Under the pieces are notes generated by a model. It did no database searches. It saw only the letters and a program-made list of their open reading frames with translations, and was not told the origin of the DNA. The position numbers and the translations under genes were made by a program. Shown in pieces: positions 40,837 through 52,800 of a DNA stretch of 64,000 nt. This stretch comes from Macrosoma leucophasiata (Eukaryota > Arthropoda > Insecta > Lepidoptera > Hedylidae): positions 5,890,001-5,954,000 of the forward strand of contig JAWQUS010000023.1 in assembly GCA_036365455.1 (NCBI GenBank), written 5' to 3'. How positions within the stretch are numbered: position 1 is the stretch's first letter; each line of letters begins with the position of its first letter.

Positions 40837-43800
40837 CTGTAACAAGGACATTAAGTTAGGTTTTATATTGTAGTCTAACTAACTAACATTTTTGTAGGCG
40901 TGATAATTACCATATTTTCAACTAGTTGCGGCCGATGTCGTCGGACGGTCTTAACGGCTTGAAAGACATCGACCTCATGGTGTTTGATCACTTGTTCAAT
41001 GCACGCGTTTGCTGCACAGTATACACCAGCGCGACTCCGACCATCACTGTATGAAACATTAAGTAAATCTGAATATAACTCTATGGACACAGACAGGTCA
41101 TTAGTAATCATTAAAATATTTCGATCTTCTCTAATTTACACAACTAGATAAAAGATTTTTATTCTTTCTATCGAAGTTATTGTGAAAGCTTGTAAAGTAT
41201 AGCTACCTCGTCTCCTGGATTGACTAAAATTTTACCAAAGGCATTTCCTAAAAAACGTCAAATTCATGTAAAAACGTTACTCACGGTGATACGACGCAAA
41301 CGGGTCCGTAATCCGTGCGCTCTCGCCACCGCTCTACCATGTTCATGAGCTCCACCAAAGAGTTCGTAGATGAAGGCACCTTGTGACCCATTGGCCAGCA
41401 GGTTAGCTGGAACAGCTGCACTGTCTTTGGCGGAGCTTTTACACCAGCCATCAGCTCCGTTAGGGATACAATCTGATAGAACATATTTTGGTTAGAGTCG
41501 TATCTTAAATTCAATTTATTAAGAGATGTTTTTATCTTTGTAGTCATTATTTATGCAGGTAAATAAAAGACCATTGGCACAGAAAAAAACAGAAAAAGGT
41601 ATAAGGTAAATCAACATTGTTATCTTAGTGAACCTCAAGAACATTTCCTGATGATTAAAATATTTTTATCTCTCCGGGATAAACTTAAACATGATAAATG
41701 TCTCCACTTACCTTTTTATTAATTCTAAATATCCAAGTCTTGATATTCGTGTAATGGTTATGTGAAACGTGGTCGATCGTGAACACCGGGCCGTATTTCT
41801 TCGGATGCCGTCCTTCGGGCCAAAACGGTGGATATTGTTGCTGAAAAGAAACAATGTAAAATCGGTGGAAAGTCGATGATAAAAACTACATTTGCTTCCT
41901 AAAGTGATCAGTTGCGTTTATACTTGAAGATTTTAAGATTAATGACTGCCTTGGTGTCTTACCATTGTTGCACACAGGCATTCGGTACTGTGAGTAATGA
42001 TTTTTTGTTAGACACATTAAATATATACCTAAACAGACACTAATCAGTTTTCGGCATAGAAGCGAAACAGCTAAGAATGTGTCGTTCATTCGATTGCTAA
42101 GAACAGTCTCAATACTGGACCATTGACAAAAAGACCCGGTTTGTACGACCCGTTCAATTGATTGATTGGTTCATTGATTCAAGGATTGGAAAAGTCGTTC
42201 ACTAAATATGGTTCTGTGAAATGAACCCGTTCCTCGTAATATCTAAGCAGTACTTTTGAATCACCGAGCCAGATCGACAGATCATTCATTCGATAAATGT
42301 GGCTCTCTCTCGGTTCCATTCAATAACTCGGATCGCCACAATCTACGTTGCTATGACGGGTCATTTTCAATGAAACGAACCTATAGTTTGAGCAGATTTG
42401 AAGACCCGCTTCTTATGATTCGTTCAATCGCGAACGACACATATTTAGAAACGGCATGTGTATCTATGTGTGGAATCGCAGTAAGACGCCATAAAGCGGC
42501 TGTACGCTTACGGCGCAATGTCAGACTGTTTTGCATCGGTAATGAACGCTATGGCTACTCCCCTCCGGACTGCCGCGACCGGTGGCCCGTGTTGCTCTAT
42601 GAAATTAATCGATATTTTATTTTGTTTATATGTATATGTTTTGTGTGTGTGTATGTACTGTTAGGTACTCACAGAACTCTTTGGAGGCACGCACAACACC
42701 ACGACCGCTGCACACTCGTAATCGTACACCAGCGACCAAAACTCCCCCTGTGTTAACACTAATGGCCATTCCGTCACTATATACTCTCGAGGCTTCGTGT
42801 AACCCTGTAATAATGCTTACATTGTATTTTTACACAAAACGAGCCGACCCGGGCAACTTCATATTACCTCAGAATTAAATAACGTGTCAAAGGTTTGTGT
42901 ACGGACTATTTGTAAGAGGAAATGACATTGTTATTTTTAATATTTCCCTTTTTTATGTTATGGAAGTGGTAAACAAGCAAGCAGTTCACATTGATGTTAA
43001 GTGATGACTGCAGTCTATAGACACCGACACAAAGACCAAGGTCAAAATGCAGATGCGTTACCACTCCTGAGGCCTAAGGTGTTATGCCTCTGTGCCGGAA
43101 ATTACAGAGCCCTTAATATTTCTTCGTATATTCTCACCTTTTTAACCTAAAAATAACCAAACGAGCGTGCTGCTCACATTGATGTTAAGTGATAACTGCA
43201 GCCCATAGACATCTACTCAAAAACCAGAGGTCAAAATGCAGATGCATAGTCATCCCTGAGACCTAAGTTGTTATGTCTCTCTGATAGTTATTACGGGGCC
43301 ATATATTACCAAATAACAGAAACACGTAACTTAAAAAAATATTGAGCTGAACACTCCCACTTGGCGGCAGATACATTAGGTAATTCGGTGGTGCCTACGC
43401 CCTCGAGCGATACTGGAACTCTACCACCAGTGAAGATATATCAATCATATAAAAATAAGTCGGGTTTTCCTTCCTGACGCTATAACTCCAGAACGCTCGA
43501 ACCGATTTCCACGGTTTTGCATTCGCTGGAAAGGTCTCGGGCACCGTGAGGTTTATAGCAAAGAAAATTTAGGAAAAAATATTTATGAAACGACATACAC
43601 ACGGTCGAAGCCGCGGGCAACAGCTAGTATTGTATAGATGATGATTGCAAGACATGTTTAAAAATAGTAAATTTTTTTGTTAACTTATTTTTCACATCCT
43701 TTTTATATCTATACAAAAGGAGTAAATATTGTTGTGGATTACTTGACAGAAGTCCTAGCTACGGTTTACGGGCGACTTAAGTCAATATCAAGATGAAAGG

Positions 43801-46800
43801 TGAGTATAGAGTGGATTGGGTACATATAAATTTTGAGTTCAGGTGTATATGTATGTGATGTTAAAATGTTACTTACATCCACAAATACAGCATTGATGTA
43901 GTCAGTAAAACTGTTCCCTTGAAATGACGTGAGATATGGACGAAAATTGTCGGCTGTGGAAGAAAAAGTACTTTCAAATATAAAAAAAATGAATGAATTA
44001 ATGAATACACTTTATTGTACACCAGAAAATTTACAACAGATATTATACAAAAAAAAACAATTAGTACAAAAGGCGGCCTTATCGCAAAGCTGCGATTTCT
44101 TCCAGGCAACCTTCGGGTATAATAATAGGAAAAATAGGAATAATAATAAAAAAAAAAGAAAATTCGGTAGGGTGTACTAATTACACAAATATTTATAAAT
44201 ATTAAAAACTTAACCAAAGTGGTAATGACCATTTGACAGAAGGTTAAAAAAGAAAAAAGTTGGGGTTCAGGGAAATTAAGAAAAAAGGGATAGCAAGTGA
44301 GGAGTTAGAGAGATAAGTAGTATTGTTTAACTTTATTTTTAAAGGAAAGAATTGATTGAGCTTTACGAATTGTGATAGGTAAATTGTTCCACAAGTGGAC
44401 AGCTTCTACAGTAAAAGATTTCGCATAGAATTGGGATGAATGTGAAGGAAAGTGAAGTCGAAGGTTTTTAGAAGATCGTAAGGGAAGGGTTTGAGAGGAA
44501 CAAAAAAACTGGAAAAATGTTAAAGTTAGTACGATATTTTTTATGTCATGTAGTGGCGAACAAGCATACAGTTTACATTGATATTAAGCCTGGATTGCAC
44601 CACGATATTTGTTAAAGTTAAAGTTATTGTAACATTTCCCTCTTTAACTTTAACACATTTTATAAGTTAGAGAATCATAATCATAATAATCATAACCATT
44701 TATTTGCTGAAAGTAAGTTTGTGAAGCTTATAAAAAGTGTCCGTATACATTTTATTGCATTAGCGACGTGCAAATTTTAATTTAATGTCAGGTCATAAAA
44801 CATTAATTACTTAGTTACAGTTACATTACTAGATTAACACAAAATGATTATTAAAACAAGTTCAAGTTTCAATCAATCGAGAAAGATATAAAATGTTACA
44901 ATGATATAACTATAACAAATATCTTGGTGCAACCCAGGATTAGTAACACTGTAGCACAGTACAAATATGAACAGTATGGAAACTACGTACAAAACGTTCG
45001 GAATGGCACACTAACACAAACATGCGCATCGACGCTCGATGTAGCGAGTGACTCAGTACTGCAGCACCACGAGAACTGCTTAGAGGCCTCGTCGATACGC
45101 ATGTTTGTGTGAGTGTGACGTTTAAAGGTTTTGTACGTAGTTTCCACACTGCTCCTAATTGCACTGTGAATGTAGTCTATAAACATCTACATGAAAACAG
45201 AGATGTGGATGTAAATGCGTTGCCAAGAAATATTGCACATCGAGCTTAGGAAGGAGACAATCGGCTAATTTCATACGTGCACACTGCATACGTAAGCACT
45301 GATAGTGCAGCATTGGTCAAAAAATGATCAAAATGGTTGACAAACGTCACATAGGCAGGTAGTGTGCGAAAGAGATAACGCTGTACAGTAAGTATTTTTC
45401 CTAAGGTCGATGTGCAATATTTCTCAATGTATGTTTATTATTGTTTATTAAATTATTTCATGACAAACAGACCGCACTAGGACTTTACTTTCAACAAAGT
45501 TAGAACTGTTAAAACTCATACTGACAGTTCTATAATAGTCGTTACACACGTCCGGATTTGGTACGGAGCGGACAGCAGATTCGGTACGCTCCGAACCAAA
45601 TCTGGTCGTGTGTAGAGGAGTCCGGCGGACAGAATTATTATTAATGAAGTCCGATGTGGTCCGCTCGCGGAGGATTTGATCGGCGGATGTCGTGTGTACT
45701 AAGCATGATTTGCTGAAAATAAAGTTGTAGACGTTGTTGTGCGGTCTGTGTATCTCACCCTACGTTTCAACTTACGCGGCACCACCAATACATCTCGGTT
45801 CTTTTCCCTATTATCTCCTCGGTGGCCACCAGCACAATCTCCAATGGTAAACCTTGGAGTCTGCTTGCATATCTGCTGGTATTCCTTCTGGTACTCGTTG
45901 AGTTTGGTCACGGGGTCCCTCTGGGACTTCTGCTTCAGTCTTTGCGAGAGTTCAGATACTGGAAACCAGGATACGCCGCAGACAACGTGCTCCTCTAGTG
46001 TGTCATATACGAATTTGTATTGTTCCTAAGAAAATATGTTTCAAGTTAGAATATATCTGCATCTGTCTGCATTACTTAATTTGTTTTTTATGTAATGAAT
46101 GCGGCAAACAAGCATGCAGTTCACATGAATGTTAAGTGATGATATCTACACAAAAACCAGAGGTCCAAATGCAGATGCGTTGTCGCCTCTGAGACCTTAA
46201 TTGTTATGCCTCTGTGATAGTTGTTGCAGGGCCATACATTACCATTTAACTGGAACACGATGAACGCTGCCATTTATTTTCTGGAAGTACTGGGCTAGTA
46301 TCACCCTCGGGGTATGGTCATGTGCCTTCATACACGCATGAAATTACCTTATAATCGCGTGTATATCTCTCATAATTACTACACTTACCTCATTCTCTAT
46401 AAGGCCTTTTCTCGATTTTCTCAGTTTTTTTAAATATCCAAAAACATCAAAGCAGTCTTCTTCTTCGGCCAACTCTAAATTGGCGTCAACTGCTAAGTAC
46501 ACACCGGAACGGCCGCCCCCATCACTAAACAGAAAAGGTATTATTTACTGCTTTAACTTATTTTGCACATAGATTGAAGAAAACATTTCAGCTTTTTAAA
46601 AGACCTAATGTTTTTTTTCGATTCCGTAGCCAAATGGCTAATTAAGAAATCCTTGTAGATTCGTCTTCTCTGTCTGTCGAGATATTCTTAATAGTTTTTG
46701 GGATATGATATTCAATGACTCGTTTGTGCAATACAAACGAACGGTGCAGACGGCTTGCTAACAACCGTTAGCAAGCCATATTCCCACCACCGCTTGTACC

Positions 46801-49800
46801 CTCCTTCTGGACTCGAGCAATGCATTGCTGAACACATTTGAGTATTTCATTGCGTGTAATGGAACTGGAGGTGGTTACGCTCTTCTATCACGGGCAATGA
46901 GCTGCTATAACTCTAGAAAAAAAGGTTTTCCAACTAACTTGCAGTGTACAACCATAGGTCCAGCTGCAGGGTTAGTAGCAAGCCGACTGCCCACCACCGC
47001 TCGCACCCTCCTCCTGAACTCAAGCAGTGCGTTGCTGAACGGGCATGTGTGGGAATGCCACTGCGTGTAGTGGAACTGAAGGATGTAACGCTCTTCTATC
47101 ACCACCTGGAAACGTGGTAATTTAAGGCTGGGTTGCATTATCTTACAGTTTACAACAACAAATATCGCACTTCGACTTAAGAGAGAGTTCGGCTTATTTC
47201 GGGTTTGTAGAGCGTTATCTCTTTCGCATCTTGCTTATGTGACGTTTCTCGACCATTTTGATGAAATTTTGACCAATACCAGACTATCAGTGCTTTCGGA
47301 GGCTATGTGCAGCAGAGATACGCTCTACGAAGTCGAAACTAGCCTACTGTGTCTTTGTAGACTTGATGTGCAATATTTTTTCCTGGGTACTTAGCTTTGA
47401 CAAAATTAAAAAGCACGAAAATCGTGTCAGAAAATATTAATTAAAAATTGTTCAACGTAACTGACACCATATAAATAAAATGTTTTAAGTGTGTTAATTT
47501 TTTTCCCTAAGTATAATTAAAAGCCGGACGGTATGTCATTGATGCCTTGGAAGATGGGTAGACCTTTGGTGTGGGACGCAACTTGCGTTGACTGACACCC
47601 ATCCCATCTTCCAAGCACGGCGTGTTCCGCTGGCACTGCTGCTGCAACTGCGGAGACCCTGAAACAGCGCAAATATAGTACCCTTCCAGGGGACTATATA
47701 TTTGTGCCTTTCGGGGTCGAAACTCTTGGTCCATGGGGCCCCAGTGCTCGGCTCTTATTCAAAGAGATCGCGAAACGGCTGGTCGACACTTCCCGTGACC
47801 AGAGGGCTGGCCAAGTTTTAGGTCAAAGAATCAGCATTGCCATCCAACGAGGCAATGCTGCCAGGCTTCTGGGTACCATAACACAGGAAGGCAGTGATGC
47901 GGAATTTTTAGACGCATGTTGCTTTTAGTTTAGGTATAACTTCATATTATGTAAATATTATATTATGTATTTATTTAGCTTTTAAATATATTTTAATGTT
48001 TTTTTTTATTATGTAGATTAATTAAGGTTTCTTATTTCATAAACATGTAAAGTCGAAATCATTTTTTTTGTTTATACATTATATCATCGAAGCTTTATTT
48101 TCTCTATCTATCATCTAAGTAAAAAGTATGAAAAATTGCAAAATGTATCAAGAAATGCAGTCACGATCAGTTAGATAATAGATACCTACTTTAATTGCAG
48201 AGTAAAGTAGTAAATTTCTAAGACTAAACTAGAGTAAATTATAGAAAGTTCCCAAATTAAATCCGACACGAGATTGACATTCCACTAAGAAGTGTAGGAA
48301 ACAAATGGATTTAGCTTGCACGTTCCTCTATTCAGTTTATCCTAATTCAATTTGTTCATTTCCACTCGGTACGACTTTTTCGTCTAGCTCAAAAGGGAAA
48401 ACGTAATATAAAACCATGTTTCACTTTGTGTTAGCTGTTGAGCAGCAAAACAAGCCACAAAGCGACTTAAATAGCCGAACATAAACTATTGTAGTAGGTA
48501 CTGAAGCGCGTAAGCATGGTAGCGCATTACGGGCGCGGTCGGGTGTGTGATGGGTGACCGCTAGTGGCAAATTAAAATGCGCGTTTCCGTGCTTCGGAGG
48601 GCACGTTAAGCCATCGGTCCCGGTTTCTATCGATAGATGGCAGTCGTTAAACCTTGTCGGAGGCCTTATGGGCGGTTTGAAAAAATCCGACAGCGGGTTG
48701 GCCACTTATCCGTATTTCCACCAATCCGCATTGAAGCAGCGTGGTGGAGTAAGCTCCAGGCAGCAATGGGACGTATAATGGGTTGCCATTATTATTATAA
48801 ACTATTGTAATTGATCTTATCTTGGTAACTACCAAATTATAAAACCATGTTTTTGCAACCTTCCAGTGACGGAGCTCGCGGGCGTAAGCACCACTGCATT
48901 ATCTAAAATACTTGCCGCTAAATGGCAGTGTTCAACTCTATCGTGTTCCGGTTAGGTGGTAATGTACGGCCCTGTAATTGCCGGCACAGGGGCATTACAC
49001 CTTAGGCCTCAAGAGTGGTAACGCATCTGCATTTTGACCTTGGTCTTTGTGTGAGTGTCTATAGACTGCAGTCATCACTTAACATCAATGTGAACTGCAA
49101 GCATGTTTGCCACTTACATTATATAAAAAAAAACCTTTGTGTTATCTGTTGAGCTGCTAAGCAGCAAAACACAACACGACTAAAATGGTCGAAAATAAAC
49201 TATTTTAGCTGATTTTATTTTTGTAACTACTAAATATGAATGGATTTTTGTCAATTCTTATTTCGCAGCTACAAAGATAAGGAATGCCTTGAGATAAAGA
49301 AATGGATACTAGGTTCAAGTGACAGAATCAAGTGTTTTCCTTTTTTATTTTCGAAGCGTAGAGAGAAGAGAGATAAATCTACTATTACTATTTATAAAAA
49401 GAGCAGATACCTACCTACTGAGTTTTTTGCGGCAGAGTTTTCTCAGTACTAAGTTAAGAAATAGGAAACTGGCAGGGTTAAAAGCCTTTTTTAACCCTAC
49501 CAGGAATGACAGTCAATGAGTTTTTTGTTCCTCAACTCTTTGTTATCAGTTTGAAAGAGGCAATGAGACATTCAACTGATATTTATAAGTGTATTTAGAT
49601 ATTATTCTCGGTGAAATTTTTGTATATCAATTTTTACAGTAAAGAGATATTACATGTTTATCTATTGTTAGTATAAAATAGTTATTAATTTTGGACATAT
49701 CATACTTTTATGATTCTTATTATCCTAAATGATAAATAAACATTTACCCCCTTATTCATAAACGTATTTTAGCTAAAGTGTTGCTAATCTCTCCTTTGTC

Positions 49801-52800
49801 TCTTTCTATCCTGCACATTTGACAATGCAACTGACAAAGACAAAGCATTCTATAGCTAAAACGTATCTAATGTACGTTTATGAATAAGGCCATTAGACTT
49901 TGACTTACGTTCTTTTCAGTTTTGTACAGTCGAAAGGTGCGTATGTGAAAATTGGCAAGTTCCTCTTCTTTAGCAATGCCCACGCTAATGTCACCATAAG
50001 TTTCGTCCTTTTCTTTATTGGGTGGCCAGTATTGTACACACATAACCTGAAAAAAAAAAGACAGCAAGATATACGAACAGATCTAGCGATAACTTTGTTG
50101 CGTCCAAGAATAAAATAAAATTCATACTTAAAACTCAAACCCGGATAAATTTCGAGGGAGGAGGGGGGAGAGGAGAGGGGGGTTTGGGAAACAAATATCA
50201 AGTCTTGACAAGTTCGAGGCAAGTTTTAGATTCGACGTGATATCAAAAGTTTCCGTACGTAAGTGTGACATTTTGTCATAGTATTTTATTTTCTTTATGG
50301 AAGTCCCTGTTTGTGTTTTGAAAATAAAGATCTATCTGGAGTTGGCTGTTTTTACGTTGGAATACAATTTTAATGTTCCGATAGCTGAAACTGTCATTTG
50401 TATTTATTTAATTGGACGTACATACGTGAGGACTCTTCTCGAGACAGAATTAGTTTACTTCACCGGCTAATTGCTAATATGCGATGATGATAACGCTGGT
50501 AGAGCTCTAATGACGGAGCTCGCGGGCGTAGGCCCCACCGTATTACCTAATATATTTGTCGCTAAATAATAGTGTTCAGCACTATCGTGTTCCGGTCAGG
50601 TGGTAATGTACGGCCCTGTAATTTACGGCACAGAGGCATAACACTTTTGGCCTCAGGAGTGGTAACGCATCTGCATTTTGACCTTAGTCTTTGTGTGGGT
50701 GTCTATAGGCTGCAGTCATCACTTAACATCAATTTGAACTGCATGCTTGTTTGCCACTTCTATTACATTTAAAAAAATGCTGATTTGTTTTATTATTTTG
50801 ATAGCAAAACAAAATCAGCATTAGAAAATAATATAAAAAAAAGTTGCGGTCATTTATTGATAGGCAACCTAGTGGATATTATATTCTCTAGATTATAAAT
50901 ATGCGTAAAAAATAGGTTTGCAGCATATCTGGATGAAGGAAATGATTCTGCAGTGGTATGCTTACCTCGAAAGTCAAATAGAGTTGAACACCATTTTCAA
51001 CAACTTCATTCATACCGATAACTTCACTACGCTGCAGAATATAATAAAATCCGTAACTTAATACTCAACCCGGTTAAGTTTTGGGGGGACAAATAAAAGT
51101 TGTTGACAAGCTCGAGTTCCGGTAAGTTTCAGATTTGACGTTACATTAAAGTTACCGCTGCCGTGCGTTCCATTTCGTGTGAGCGACTCTTGAGGTGTAA
51201 TTTTTTTTTATGTAAAGAAAGTGGTAAGCAAACGTGAAGTTGACATAGATGTTAAGTGATGACTGCAGCCTGTAGACACTAATACAAAGACCAATATCAA
51301 AATGCAGATGCGTTACCACTTCTGAGGCCTAAGGTGTTATGGCCTAAGGTGTTATGCTTCTGTGCCGGAAATCGGGAACACGATAGTGCTTCACACTACC
51401 ATATAGCGGCAAGTATTTTAGGTAATGCAGTAGTTCCTACGCCCGCGAGCTCCGTCACTGGAGCTCTACCACCAGTAAAAATAGTCATTGTTACTGTTAA
51501 TCCAAGGATATTGAAGTTCTTATGTTTTGAAAAATAAAAGGTTTATCGCGAGCTGGTTTCATAACGAGGCGAGCGAAATGGTTTTATTATCTGACTTTCT
51601 ATGCACGACGTCAATCCACGAGTGAGAGCGGGACGCGAAGCGAAAGGAAACTGTAACGGTTGTATTTATTTACTTTTTTTAAAATGCGTAAATTTTATTC
51701 ACTGTCGCCTTCAGCATCTGCTTCCATCGCAACAAGTTCGGTTCGTTTCGCTTCGCATTCAGCACGGTTTCGGTTCAGTTCGGTTCGGTTCAAACACAAC
51801 TGGTGTTTGACAAGGGCTTATGGCGCTTCATAACGGTCAGTCGATTGATAGTTGATGCGAAAAATGCACGCACGCTGCTATTATCGTTTGAAACAAATGA
51901 ATCGATAGGAACTGACAAAATAATAGGTTGATAACATATTATTATTACCAAAATATTACATAAAATTATCAGAAATAACCCCCGAATTGATCACGCGCGA
52001 AGCCGAGGCGGGACGCTTGTATATTTTTTCTATGTTACGATCAATATTAGGAAACACAACCCTATTCCAATTTGAGATCAGGTAGGATAAATAAAATTGT
52101 GTGCCATTGGGATCGGAAAACGCTTTATATTCATACCCGGTTCATATTCATTACAAATTGCTAGGGCAATTATGAAGTTTGCCGAAAAATTCACGTACCA
52201 ATTTTATTTTCCATGTCGATCGTATTTTTCTTATGCACATGCATTACTATCTTTTTTTAAATTTCACACACGATTTTTTTTCATCACATCTTTTTTAGGT
52301 TATTGAGTACAGTTGGATTATATTTCTAGGAATGAGTGTTGGTATATGTTACGGCTAATACCCGAAGTACGGCTACACTCAGTTCTATCCGGCAAAAACT
52401 AGGTGAGAACCTAGATGCCCCCGACTTACCCAGGTTAGGTCGAAGGGTGCGCGCCCGCCCGCTCACCGTTCGGTGTTAGGTATTTATTATTGCTAATAGT
52501 AAATTTTTTACAGACAGTTGAACAGTTGAAACCCGCTCGGTAATTCCGCTCCCCACGTCGGTAGCGAATAACGCGCAGGTAGGCTAATATAGCTGAATAG
52601 GGCTAATAGTGAAAACTTCTATTTGCAAACTCATAAAAATATTAATAACTTATCACATCCAAAGTGACGAAAGAGATAAAATTTCTAGAGGCGTCATTTT
52701 AAACAAATTTATACAGTAGCTTCATCCTATTTGAGGCGAGTGGGTACACTTCTAATTCATTCCTCATAAAATGAAATATGAAACGGAGACGAATTCGCTA

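Larger units (their letters stand above)
44540..45225 (-). repeat. Family S copy carrying two inserted MITEs
   Basis: Left part 44540-44588 (ATGTCATGTAGTGGCGAACA ... GATATTAA) and right part 45172-45225 (TAGTCTATAAACATCTACAT ... GCGTTGCC) belong to one copy, split by the two elements listed next. Confidence 0.7.

Noticed and set aside
42256..42756. 166-codon plus-strand frame
   Set aside because: Overlaps phosphatase exon 9 on the other strand and a MITE end; composition and content show no family.
43929..44180. 83-codon plus-strand frame
   Set aside because: Crosses the end of phosphatase exon 8 and an antisense LINE 3' UTR; Lys/Asn-rich translation of A-rich DNA.
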